Positions 38,100 through 47,041 of a DNA stretch of 64,000 nucleotides are shown piece after piece. A program made the translations under genes and the position numbers. Below the pieces are notes generated by a model. The model saw only the letters and a program-made list of their open reading frames with translations, did no database searches and had not been told where the DNA came from. Origin of the DNA: Neobacillus paridis (GTDB lineage: Bacteria > Bacillota > Bacilli > Bacillales > Cytobacillaceae); the NCBI RefSeq assembly GCF_016765675.1, contig NZ_JAESWB010000025.1, positions 186,001 through 250,000 of the forward strand, read 5' to 3'. Each line of letters opens with the position of its first letter. Positions within the stretch are counted from its first letter, which is position 1.

Positions 38100-40742
38100 A
38101 TGGAAACACAAGAAGTGAAGATGTCCACCAAATACGACCCGCAAACGATTGAAAAAGGTCGTTATCAGTGGTGGCTTGAAGGGAAATTTTTTGAGGCCAA
38201 GGATGATAAATCAAAACAGCCCTATACCATTGTGATCCCGCCGCCGAATGTTACCGGGAAACTGCATTTAGGTCATGCTTGGGATACGACCCTGCAGGAT
38301 ATCATCACCCGGATGAAGCGAATGCAGGGCTACGATGTTCTCTGGCTGCCCGGTATGGACCATGCCGGAATTGCAACACAGGCGAAGGTTGAGGCCAAGC
38401 TCCGCAGCGAAGGTAAAAGCCGTTATGACCTCGGCCGGGAAAAGTTTGTCGAAGAAACGTGGAAGTGGAAGGAAGAGTATGCTTCCCACATCCGCCAACA
38501 GTGGGCAAAATTAGGCTTAGGGCTCGATTATTCGCGCGAGCGGTTTACGCTTGATGAAGGACTGTCAAAGGCAGTTCGTGAGGTATTTGTTACCCTTTAT
38601 CAGAAAGGGTTGATTTACCGCGGCGAATATATCATTAACTGGGACCCCTCAACGAAAACGGCACTTTCTGACATCGAGGTTATTTACAAGGACGTTCAAG
38701 GTGCCTTTTATCATATGAGATATCCGTTAGCAGATGGATCAGGTACGATTGAAATTGCGACAACACGACCGGAAACAATGCTTGGGGATACAGCCGTTGC
38801 CGTTCATCCCGACGATGAACGTTATCAGCATTTAATTGGGAAAACGGTGATCCTGCCGATCGTCGGCCGGGAAATTCCAATTGTGGCCGACGATTATGTT
38901 GATATGGACTTTGGTTCTGGGGCGGTAAAAATTACTCCAGCACATGACCCGAACGACTTTGAAGTCGGTAACCGCCACAATCTGGAGCGCATTCTGGTAA
39001 TGAATGAAGACGGAACGATGAATGAAAAGGCCGGCAAATATCAAGGGTTAGACCGCTTTGAATGCCGCAAGCAAATTGTAAAGGACCTGCAAGAGCTTGG
39101 CGTGTTATTTAAAATAGAAGACCATCTTCATTCTGTTGGCCACTCGGAGCGCAGCGGTGCTGTTGTCGAACCGTATTTGTCGACGCAATGGTTTGTCAAA
39201 ATGAAGCCGCTCGCAGAAGCTGCGATTGAATTGCAAAAGAAAGAAAACAAGGTTCACTTTGTCCCGGACCGCTTTGAAAAGACCTATCTGCACTGGATGG
39301 AAAATATCCGTGATTGGTGCATTTCGAGACAATTATGGTGGGGGCACCGGATTCCGGCATGGTATCACAAGAAAACGGGTGAAGTGTATGTTGGACATGA
39401 AGCGCCTGCCGATAGCGAAAATTGGGAACAGGACAAGGATGTTTTAGATACATGGTTTAGTTCAGCTTTATGGCCATTTTCGACAATGGGCTGGCCTGAC
39501 ACGGAAACGGCGGATTTTAAGCGCTATTTCCCGACAGATGTACTCGTAACCGGTTATGATATCATTTTCTTCTGGGTTTCGCGGATGATTTTCCAATCGA
39601 TCGAATTCACAAGTGAACGGCCATTTAAGGACGTTCTCATTCATGGCCTAGTCCGGGATGAACAAGGAAGGAAAATGAGTAAATCACTTGGTAATGGGGT
39701 CGATCCGATGGAGGTCATTGACCAATATGGCGCCGATGCCTTGCGTTATTTCTTATCGACCGGAACATCGCCGGGGCAGGACTTGCGTTATAGTACAGAA
39801 AAGGTTGAAGCAGTCTGGAATTTTGCTAATAAAATATGGAATGCCTCCCGCTTCGCTTTGATGAATATGAATGGCTTAACGTATGATGAGATTGATTTCA
39901 GCGGCGAAAAGTCGGTCGCCGACAAGTGGATCTTAACGCGCTTGAATGAAACAATTGACCATGTCACAAAGCTTTCTGACCGCTATGAGTTTGGGGAAGT
40001 TGGCCGTGCTCTTTATAACTTCATTTGGGATGACCTCTGCGACTGGTATATTGAAATGGCGAAGCTGCCGTTGTATGGTGAAGACGAAGCGGCCAAGAAA
40101 ACAACACGTTCAATCCTGGCCTACGTATTGGATCAAACAATGCGCCTGTTGCATCCATTTATGCCGTTTATTACGGAAGAAATTTGGCAGAACCTGCCGC
40201 ATTCAGGTGAGTCGATTACAGTGGCAAAATGGCCGGAAGTAAGACCGGAACTGTCAGATGACGACGCTGCCAAGGAAATGAAGCTGTTAATGGAAATGAT
40301 CCGGTCTGTCCGAAATATCCGGGCGGAGGTAAATACACCGTTAAGCAAAAAAATCAAGATGCTTGTAAAAGCGAAGGACGAAGTGATTCTCAATGCTATT
40401 GAGAAAAATCGGGCCTACATCGAGCGGTTCTGTAATCCGGAAACATTACAAATGGGCACAGATATTGACATCCCGGAAAAGGCCATGACCTCAGTTATTA
40501 CCGGTGTTGAAATTATTCTTCCGCTTGAGGGATTAATCAATATTGACGAGGAAATGGCCCGGCTTGAAAAAGAATTAGATAAACTGAATAAAGAAGTCGA
40601 CAGAGTACAAAAGAAACTAAGCAATGAAGGCTTTATCAAAAAGGCACCTGAAAAGGTGATCGCTGAAGAACGAGCCAAGGAGAAAGACTATCTGGAAAAG
40701 AGAAATATCGTGAAGGCTCGTATTCAAGAACTACGCGGCTAA
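38100..40742 (+). CDS. valS: Valyl-tRNA synthetase
   Basis: An 880-residue class I synthetase. The HIGH-type motif is [14 protein letters not shown] (about residue 48), the KMSKS loop is [11 protein letters not shown] (about 520-530), the editing domain ([17 protein letters not shown]) lies between them, and the C-terminal coiled coil of valine enzymes ([20 protein letters not shown]) closes it. The start ATG 38100 lies nine bases after AAAGGAGGT. Expression is controlled by the T-box leader upstream. Confidence 0.97.
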   Translation: METQEVKMSTKYDPQTIEKGRYQWWLEGKFFEAKDDKSKQPYTIVIPPPNVTGKLHLGHAWDTTLQDIITRMKRMQGYDVLWLPGMDHAGIATQAKVEAKLRSEGKSRYDLGREKFVEETWKWKEEYASHIRQQWAKLGLGLDYSRERFTLDEGLSKAVREVFVTLYQKGLIYRGEYIINWDPSTKTALSDIEVIYKDVQGAFYHMRYPLADGSGTIEIATTRPETMLGDTAVAVHPDDERYQHLIGKTVILPIVGREIPIVADDYVDMDFGSGAVKITPAHDPNDFEVGNRHNLERILVMNEDGTMNEKAGKYQGLDRFECRKQIVKDLQELGVLFKIEDHLHSVGHSERSGAVVEPYLSTQWFVKMKPLAEAAIELQKKENKVHFVPDRFEKTYLHWMENIRDWCISRQLWWGHRIPAWYHKKTGEVYVGHEAPADSENWEQDKDVLDTWFSSALWPFSTMGWPDTETADFKRYFPTDVLVTGYDIIFFWVSRMIFQSIEFTSERPFKDVLIHGLVRDEQGRKMSKSLGNGVDPMEVIDQYGADALRYFLSTGTSPGQDLRYSTEKVEAVWNFANKIWNASRFALMNMNGLTYDEIDFSGEKSVADKWILTRLNETIDHVTKLSDRYEFGEVGRALYNFIWDDLCDWYIEMAKLPLYGEDEAAKKTTRSILAYVLDQTMRLLHPFMPFITEEIWQNLPHSGESITVAKWPEVRPELSDDDAAKEMKLLMEMIRSVRNIRAEVNTPLSKKIKMLVKAKDEVILNAIEKNRAYIERFCNPETLQMGTDIDIPEKAMTSVITGVEIILPLEGLINIDEEMARLEKELDKLNKEVDRVQKKLSNEGFIKKAPEKVIAEERAKEKDYLEKRNIVKARIQELRG

Positions 40743-40750
40743 AAATAATT

Positions 40751-40786
40751 GAGGCGGATCCTCTGAAGGATTCGTCTCACCTTTAT
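40751..40786 (+). terminator. Probable terminator after valS
   Basis: GAGGCGGATCC pairs with GGATTCGTCTC (two G-U pairs) around TCTGAA; the T tract is interrupted (ACCTTTATTTT). Confidence 0.6.
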
Positions 40787-40814
40787 TTTAAAAAGAATAT
40801 TGGGGGTGGCAGGA

Positions 40815-42137
40815 ATGTTAACAACCTATGAAGAAGCCCTGGAGTGGATTCATGGGCGGCTAAGACTTGGCATTAAGCCTGGATTAAAACGGATGGAATG
40901 GATGATGGCAAGGCTCGGGTTTCCGGAAGAAAATCTGAAAATGGTTCATATCGGCGGGACAAACGGGAAAGGATCAACGGTAGCCTTTTTACGTTCAATA
41001 CTCCAGGAGGCTGGCTATACTGTCGGGACGTTTACTTCTCCCTATATTGAACATTTTAATGAACGGATCAGTATCAATGGGAAACCTATCAGTGACGAAG
41101 AAATCTTAAATTTAACAAATATCATTCTACCGTTAGCAGAGCAATTGGAGGAAACAGAGCTTGGTGGTCCAACAGAGTTCGAAGTAATCACGGCAATGTC
41201 GTTTTATTATTTTGCCCATCATCCAAAAGTAGATGTCGTTCTTTATGAGGTAGGCTTGGGCGGCCGCTTTGACTCGACCAATATTATTCAACCGCTGGTC
41301 TCGATCATTACGAATATCGGCCTTGACCATACCAATATCCTTGGCGACACATATGAAGAAATCGCGTTTGAAAAAGCAGGCATTATTAAACAAGCTACCC
41401 CGGTTTTTACAGCAGTTAAACATCCGGGGGCATTAAAGGTGATGAAAGACCAGGCGAATATAATGGAAGCGCCGCTTTATCACTTAGGTGAAGATTTTAT
41501 CATTAGCGATCACCACTCCATGATAAAAGGGGAAGTCTTTACGCTCCAAACTGCGACAGAAACTTTGAAACAGCTGGAAATCAGCATGATTGGTCAGCAT
41601 CAAACGGAAAATGCGGCGTTAGCCATTTGCACGGCCCAATATTTAAATCAGGCAGGCTTGTATAAAATCACGGAGCAGGATATACGAAAAGGATTAACGC
41701 ATACTTATTGGCCGGGAAGATTTGAAATTCTCTCGGAGCTTCCGTTGGTAATCATTGATGGGGCGCATAATGATGAGGGCATTACCACGTTAGTACATGA
41801 ATTATCATCGCGTTTTTCTGACCGTACGATTCACGTAGTGTTTGCAGCGTTAAAGGATAAAAAATACGACAAAATGATCGCCAAGCTGGATAAAGTGGCC
41901 AGCCAGATTACATTTGTCAATTTCGATTATCCACGGGCGGCAAAAGCGGAAGACTTTTTGAAAATCAGTCAATCAGCAAATAAAACAGCGGTAGATGATT
42001 GGAAAACATACCTTTCTGAAGAGATACAAGACCTTAAGGGCAGCGACATGCTGGTTATTACAGGCTCACTCTATTTTATTTCAGAAGTTAAACCATTTTT
42101 ATGTTGTTATTTGAAAAATAAGACAATTTCACTGTGA
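40815..42137 (+). CDS. folC: Folylpolyglutamate synthase / dihydrofolate synthase
   Basis: A 440-residue Mur-ligase-type enzyme adding glutamates to folates. The ATP loop is HIGGTNGKGSTVAFL, the metal-binding and second-domain segments are YEVGLGGRFDSTN, GLDHTNILGDTYEEIAFEKAG and the C-terminal VIIDGAHNDEG. ATG 40815 after GGTGGCAGG gives the family N-terminus MLTTYEEALEWIHGRL; TTG 40800 is an in-frame alternative. It is the last gene before the pilus region; in B. subtilis comC follows directly. Confidence 0.95.
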   Translation: MLTTYEEALEWIHGRLRLGIKPGLKRMEWMMARLGFPEENLKMVHIGGTNGKGSTVAFLRSILQEAGYTVGTFTSPYIEHFNERISINGKPISDEEILNLTNIILPLAEQLEETELGGPTEFEVITAMSFYYFAHHPKVDVVLYEVGLGGRFDSTNIIQPLVSIITNIGLDHTNILGDTYEEIAFEKAGIIKQATPVFTAVKHPGALKVMKDQANIMEAPLYHLGEDFIISDHHSMIKGEVFTLQTATETLKQLEISMIGQHQTENAALAICTAQYLNQAGLYKITEQDIRKGLTHTYWPGRFEILSELPLVIIDGAHNDEGITTLVHELSSRFSDRTIHVVFAALKDKKYDKMIAKLDKVASQITFVNFDYPRAAKAEDFLKISQSANKTAVDDWKTYLSEEIQDLKGSDMLVITGSLYFISEVKPFLCCYLKNKTISL

Positions 42138-42154
42138 CAAGCTTCTTAATATTT

Positions 42155-42171
42155 GATAAAATTAATTTATC
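42155..42171. promoter_or_regulatory. Inverted repeat upstream of the diguanylate cyclase gene
   Basis: GATAAA and TTTATC separated by ATTAA, 35 bp before the cyclase start. It could be an operator; no factor is implied by the sequence, and AT-rich DNA makes chance symmetry likely. Confidence 0.3.
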
Positions 42172-42206
42172 TTGAATTAGTAACATTTTGAAAAGGGGGG
42201 CTTTAG

Positions 42207-43916
42207 ATGAAAATTAATCCACTTTTGAAAAGAATTATTTATCTATCGTGGACCATTGTGGTTCCAGCCGGTTTATGGTTTACCTATAAAACTTACCCCC
42301 CTCATTTTTCAGGTAATTGGCCTGATTTATTGGCATTTTTCTTGCTGACATTGGTGGTTGCGGCGATGCCGATTGTCATCAATAATATGTTTATTTTTTT
42401 AATTCAGTGGGTGGCTTTAGCTACCTTTTTAAAATTTGGCTTGTTTTTTGAGATTATTTTTGCCCAGTTTGCGGTTGTCGTGGTCCTGTTAAGGTCACAT
42501 GTTTATCGACGGGAAGAGTTTTTCCGATATCCGCTAAATTTAAATATGTTTTTTGCCGTTTCATTCTTCAGCGGGATTATTTATTATACTCTTGGTGGTG
42601 AAGTTGCGCCAACATTGAGCGGGAACCTAAGCGCCATTTGGCTCGCTGTTGTTTATTCATTTGCTAACTATGGAATCAATCAAATTATCATTTCACTTCA
42701 TCTTCATTTTATTTATAAAACATCATTTTGGGGGAAGGACTTCTTTGTTGAAACGATTACAACAATCATTACCTTCCCAATTGGGATCGTATTATATATT
42801 TTATACAATCAGGTTGGAATATTAGCACTCTTGTTTGTTGGAGTTCCATTTATTAGTGTGTCAATTATTTTCAATCTCTATTATTCCAGTCAAAAGATCA
42901 ATGAATACTTGCAAAAAGCAGCTGAAATCGGCCATCAGATGGCCGAGCGTCTGAATGAAAACGATGTAATTCATTTATTTATCCAAAAGCTTAGTGACAT
43001 GCTGCCGGTCGATTATGCTTATATTTTAGAATCAGAGGGTGAAGAGCCTAGATTGCTCCGCCGCATGGAAAATGGAACGGTTCTGCCGAATGAAATGAAA
43101 TCAATGAAAAAAACGGAAGGTATCAGCGGCTTAGTATGGCAGAGCGGAAAAGCCCATCTTTTCAATAAAAAGAAGGAATGGAAGCAGTATGAAACCGGTA
43201 ATATTCCTTCAGATGCTGAGAGTATTTTAGCTGTTCCTATCGAAAGAAGTAACAAAATAATTGGCGTCTTAATTCTCGCATCCAATCAAAAACGTGCCTA
43301 TGAAAAATACCAACTGATGATTCTCGAAATTCTTTGCTCATCTTTTGCGGTTGCTCTGGAAAATGCCAAGCACTATGAGCAGACAAAGCGGCAGAGTGAA
43401 CGTTGCCCGTTAACGAAATTATATAATTATCGTTATTTTGAAAATGTGTTGGTGCATGAATTTGATCAATTGCTTCATTTTAAACGGCAGCAGCTTGCCT
43501 TAATTATCCTGGATATTGACCATTTTAAAACGATTAACGATACCTATGGCCACCAAAGTGGAAATGAAATCCTTATCGAACTAGCAAACAGAATTTGTAA
43601 ACTAGTAGGTGACCGGGGGACAGTGGCCCGTTATGGGGGCGAGGAATTTGTTGTCCTTTTGCCAGACCTGTCGAAACAAGAAGCTTTTCAGTTGGCCGAA
43701 CTGATGAGGCAGTCGATCGGAAATTGGCCTTTCGTTTTACGCCAATCCTTGGATCAAAGAGAACATCAGGTGCCGATTACCGTTTCCATTGGCGTTGCTG
43801 TGGCACCTGAGGATGCAGAAGATGCCCTTGCATTAATTCGCCATGCCGACAGAGCGCTTTATGTCGGCGCAAAACGGGCCGGACGGAACCGGGTCGCGGA
43901 GTATTCGACTTGTTAA
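42207..43916 (+). CDS. Membrane diguanylate cyclase with GAF and GGDEF domains
   Basis: A 569-residue membrane sensor. Residues 1-230 hold about seven transmembrane segments, 240-390 a GAF domain, and 405-560 a GGDEF domain whose active site reads RYGGEEFVVLLPD, a catalytically competent variant; LDIDHFKTINDTYGHQSGN carries the metal and guanine contacts. The usual RxxD inhibitory site before it is replaced by GDRG, so product feedback may be absent. It would make cyclic-di-GMP from two GTP. It directly precedes the pilus genes and may feed them signal. It starts behind AAAGGGGGG and ends at a terminator. Confidence 0.9.
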   Translation: MKINPLLKRIIYLSWTIVVPAGLWFTYKTYPPHFSGNWPDLLAFFLLTLVVAAMPIVINNMFIFLIQWVALATFLKFGLFFEIIFAQFAVVVVLLRSHVYRREEFFRYPLNLNMFFAVSFFSGIIYYTLGGEVAPTLSGNLSAIWLAVVYSFANYGINQIIISLHLHFIYKTSFWGKDFFVETITTIITFPIGIVLYILYNQVGILALLFVGVPFISVSIIFNLYYSSQKINEYLQKAAEIGHQMAERLNENDVIHLFIQKLSDMLPVDYAYILESEGEEPRLLRRMENGTVLPNEMKSMKKTEGISGLVWQSGKAHLFNKKKEWKQYETGNIPSDAESILAVPIERSNKIIGVLILASNQKRAYEKYQLMILEILCSSFAVALENAKHYEQTKRQSERCPLTKLYNYRYFENVLVHEFDQLLHFKRQQLALIILDIDHFKTINDTYGHQSGNEILIELANRICKLVGDRGTVARYGGEEFVVLLPDLSKQEAFQLAELMRQSIGNWPFVLRQSLDQREHQVPITVSIGVAVAPEDAEDALALIRHADRALYVGAKRAGRNRVAEYSTC

Positions 43917-43938
43917 CGATTTCTTTTATATAGTTTTT

Positions 43939-43973
43939 CAAAAAGGTCGATTCAGTGAATCGATCTTTTTGAC
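43939..43973 (+). terminator. Intrinsic terminator after the diguanylate cyclase gene
   Basis: AAAAGGTCGATTCA and TGAATCGATCTTTTT form a long stem around a short GTG loop. Confidence 0.88.
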
Positions 43974-44070
43974 TTTTTCTTTTGATTATGTTTGATTTCA
44001 AAATATTAAATATTTTATAAAAAAGTCCCATTCTTCAATAAAAAAATTCATTTTATAATGATTATTAATT

Positions 44071-44079
44071 TGATATACT
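44071..44079 (+). promoter_or_regulatory. Extended -10 promoter of the VWA gene
   Basis: TGATATACT (TATACT at 44074-44079), 78 bp before the gene. The -35 region is not clear. Confidence 0.4.
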
Positions 44080-44156
44080 ACTAGTAGAAGGAAAATAGGA
44101 AAATAGCATCATTTATATAAAGAAAAAAATCTATTTATAGGAAGGAGGAATCATCT

Positions 44157-47003
44157 ATGAAAAGAATCTATGCATTATTTGGATTACTTCTACTAATGGT
44201 AATTTTCAGCATACCGAATAAGTCCTTTGCACAATCAAACAATCCGCCAAAGGTAGATTTTAGTGTAAATCCATCACAAAATGTTATTGTTAAACCACAA
44301 GATCAAAATGCATTGGGCAATCTCGATGTTCACTTAACACCGTCCGGAAAGTCAACGAATGCAAATCGCGATCCGATAGATGTTGTATTTATTTTTGATA
44401 AATCGGGGTCTATGGATGAATCAGGGAAGAACCCGCAAAAATTCAAAAGCGCCAAAAATGCCATGGCTGAGGCTGTCAGTTATTTCAAAAAAAATGCAGG
44501 TCCAAATGATCGGTTTGCTTTTATTTCTTTTAGTTCGGATGTAGAACAGGTAGTAAATTTTTCTCCGACAACGATAAATGAAGGATTGGATAAAATTAAT
44601 CAGACGGCCCAATCACTTACAGCAAAAGGCGGAACGAACTATACGCAGTCATTTGAAAAAGCAATTGAGCTACTGGATGGATCGCAAAACAATAAATACA
44701 TTATCTTTTTGACGGATGGTGAACCTACTTTTTCCATCTTTAATGAAAAAATGACCTATAATAAACAAGTACAGGTAGGTACGAAGACTGAATGTATCCT
44801 AGGTATCTTATTTTGTAGTGAAAAACCTGTTTACGAAACAAAACAAGTTACTGAGGATGTTCCTGTGCATTATGAATTATATGGTTCCGGTAAAAGCATG
44901 ACAAACAAAGTGTATTATGAATTAAATGGAACCAGATATAATAAGAGCATGTCGGTTACAGCAACTGTAAACAATATCAGAAGTCATGGAGTCTCAATGG
45001 CCAATAAACTAGCGGAGAAAAATATTAAGCTATTTTCCATTGGTTTCGGCAGTGACTCTGAAGTGGATATGGCCTATTTGCGTGAGCTTTCATCGAAAAC
45101 CGGGGTTACCGCACGACAAGCTAATACAGATAATATTTCTGGTATTTTCCAGGATATTTCAAAAGACGTTGCCACTCCTGCTATTGATGGGGAAGTATCA
45201 GTCGATTTAAGTAAGTTTAACGGAAAAGTAAGTTTAGTAGACGGAACAGACGCAAGACTTGAAGGAAATACGGCTATTTATAAATTCAACTTTAATTTTC
45301 CATTCAATCAAGAGGTTAATCAATCAAAGGATATCAGCTTCCCATTCAGTTTTTCTGAAACAGGTACGTATACGTTCGATAATATTTATATGACTTACAG
45401 AAACCTTGATGGTACTATTGTCACACTCAAACACGAACCAGTTACAATCGAGGTTAAACCGGATGCACCACCAGGCTTTAAAGGCTCAATGACATTAAAT
45501 GGAGTTACGAATACCGTTGATAATTTAATCAAAATTTCAAACGTTAAGCAAACAACGAACCAATTTAATGTGACATATAGTTTGTCTCCATATGGGCTTA
45601 TAAATAATACCGTTAAGGGAACATTAAGCAATTTGAGAATTATACAACCATTGCCTGAAGGTATTTCTTTAATCCCGTCACCAGGTATTAAACTTATTAC
45701 TTATAATGGCAAACCGGCAGTGCAGATTGATCTATCTCAGATTATCAATTATGAAAATGGGGCTTTTAGTCCAACCCAAGTTCCTGCGGTTCTTAATTTA
45801 CAAGCTGATTGGGCACTGAGTAATACCGTGATGCCAAAAGCCATTTTGCAATTTAAAGATAGCAGGTTTACGCAAACACAAGAGACCTCTATTCCTGCCT
45901 CCAATCAGGTCATTAATATGAAGGTTAGATTGAATCAGTTTCCTGATATCATATATGAAGGAGATTCGTTTGGAATCATTACAAAAATAAATGATACATT
46001 AAAGAACACAATTTCCCAAACAGATTTTCCAAATAATTATGGTTTGAAAAACAAACCTGTTAAGGAAATGGTTTTCGGTCAAGATGGTACATCGATCATC
46101 ATTACCTATTTTGATGACGAAACAGCAACCATCCATTTAAAACCTGATTTTGAGCTCAAAGGAAAAGACACCGGTAAGCAATATAATTCCGGGGATACAG
46201 CCAATGAGTTTGTCGATGTGAAATTATCAAAACTGATTCCGGGTAAAGAAGTGAAGTATTACTACTCGATTAATCAACAGCCATGGGTAGAATTTAATCC
46301 GAATGATGTTATTCCGATAACAAAATCAGGAGATAATACTATCACGATTAAAGCTGAAGGCGGGTTTGCTTTAGATAATCAGCCGATTACAAAAACCATT
46401 AAGATTTTAAAGAAAATTGAATCTGTCTCGGTTGCCCCGAATCCAATTGAGGTTGAAGTAGGTAAATCGGTTGAATTTACAGTGACGATCCTTCCAAATG
46501 ATGCAACCAATAAAGACTTAACTATTTCTATAGCTAATGAGGAAGTTGCAAACTTATTGGATGCAAATCAAATATTTGGTGTAAAGGAAGGTACTACGGT
46601 ACTAATTATTAAACCTAAAGATGGTTCCGATATTACCGTTACGGTTCCGATTCATGTAAAAGATCCATATGTCGCCTTAAAAGAAATTAAATTTAAAAAG
46701 GCTGTATTTAAAATTCCTAAGAATGAAAAGATCCCAGTCGAAGATCTACTGATTTTCAATCCAGCCAATGCCACCAATAAGGCGATAGCTGATGTAACAA
46801 CCACCATGAAAGATAAAGTGGCGGTTACAAAAGAAAATGGAACTTGGTATATTATCGCTAAAGACATCGGTTATTCAACGGTAAAGGCAACGGCAGTGAA
46901 ACAAAAAGACGGCAGCGAGCCAAGTGATTCCGCATTATTCGAAGTAGTAAACAGTGATCAGCCGTCTGATGATAATGGTGAAGATGGCGCAGGCCGTTGG
47001 TAA
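44157..47003 (+). CDS. Secreted VWA-domain protein, candidate pilus-tip adhesin
   Basis: A 948-residue exported protein. Residues 1-25 are a signal peptide (cleavage after KSFA). A von Willebrand A domain spans roughly residues 75-340 with an intact metal site: IFDKSGSMDESG, the threonine in GGTNYTQS and FLTDGEPT. A long insert around 200-270 carries two cysteines. The rest is beta-rich, including a Big_2/Ig-like module near 755-840 (VEVGKSVEFTVTILP). No LPxTG motif, membrane anchor or choline-binding repeats end the protein; it stops at DGAGRW. It is convergent with the minor pilin operon and resembles in logic PilY1, a VWA tip protein of Gram-negative pili. Confidence 0.8.
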   Translation: MKRIYALFGLLLLMVIFSIPNKSFAQSNNPPKVDFSVNPSQNVIVKPQDQNALGNLDVHLTPSGKSTNANRDPIDVVFIFDKSGSMDESGKNPQKFKSAKNAMAEAVSYFKKNAGPNDRFAFISFSSDVEQVVNFSPTTINEGLDKINQTAQSLTAKGGTNYTQSFEKAIELLDGSQNNKYIIFLTDGEPTFSIFNEKMTYNKQVQVGTKTECILGILFCSEKPVYETKQVTEDVPVHYELYGSGKSMTNKVYYELNGTRYNKSMSVTATVNNIRSHGVSMANKLAEKNIKLFSIGFGSDSEVDMAYLRELSSKTGVTARQANTDNISGIFQDISKDVATPAIDGEVSVDLSKFNGKVSLVDGTDARLEGNTAIYKFNFNFPFNQEVNQSKDISFPFSFSETGTYTFDNIYMTYRNLDGTIVTLKHEPVTIEVKPDAPPGFKGSMTLNGVTNTVDNLIKISNVKQTTNQFNVTYSLSPYGLINNTVKGTLSNLRIIQPLPEGISLIPSPGIKLITYNGKPAVQIDLSQIINYENGAFSPTQVPAVLNLQADWALSNTVMPKAILQFKDSRFTQTQETSIPASNQVINMKVRLNQFPDIIYEGDSFGIITKINDTLKNTISQTDFPNNYGLKNKPVKEMVFGQDGTSIIITYFDDETATIHLKPDFELKGKDTGKQYNSGDTANEFVDVKLSKLIPGKEVKYYYSINQQPWVEFNPNDVIPITKSGDNTITIKAEGGFALDNQPITKTIKILKKIESVSVAPNPIEVEVGKSVEFTVTILPNDATNKDLTISIANEEVANLLDANQIFGVKEGTTVLIIKPKDGSDITVTVPIHVKDPYVALKEIKFKKAVFKIPKNEKIPVEDLLIFNPANATNKAIADVTTTMKDKVAVTKENGTWYIIAKDIGYSTVKATAVKQKDGSEPSDSALFEVVNSDQPSDDNGEDGAGRW

Positions 47004-47004
47004 T

Positions 47005-47041
47005 AAAAAACTCGTTCCCTTTGTTCGGGAACGAGTTTTTT
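47005..47041. terminator. Two-way terminator between the VWA gene and the minor pilin operon
   Basis: AAAAAACTCGTTCCC and GGGAACGAGTTTTTT form a nearly perfect stem around TTTGTTC; A and T runs on both sides suit both strands. Confidence 0.92.

Noticed and set aside
46900..47003. A sortase (LPxTG) or membrane anchor on the VWA protein
   Set aside because: The C-terminus is acidic and ends in DGAGRW with no LPxTG-like motif or hydrophobic tail.
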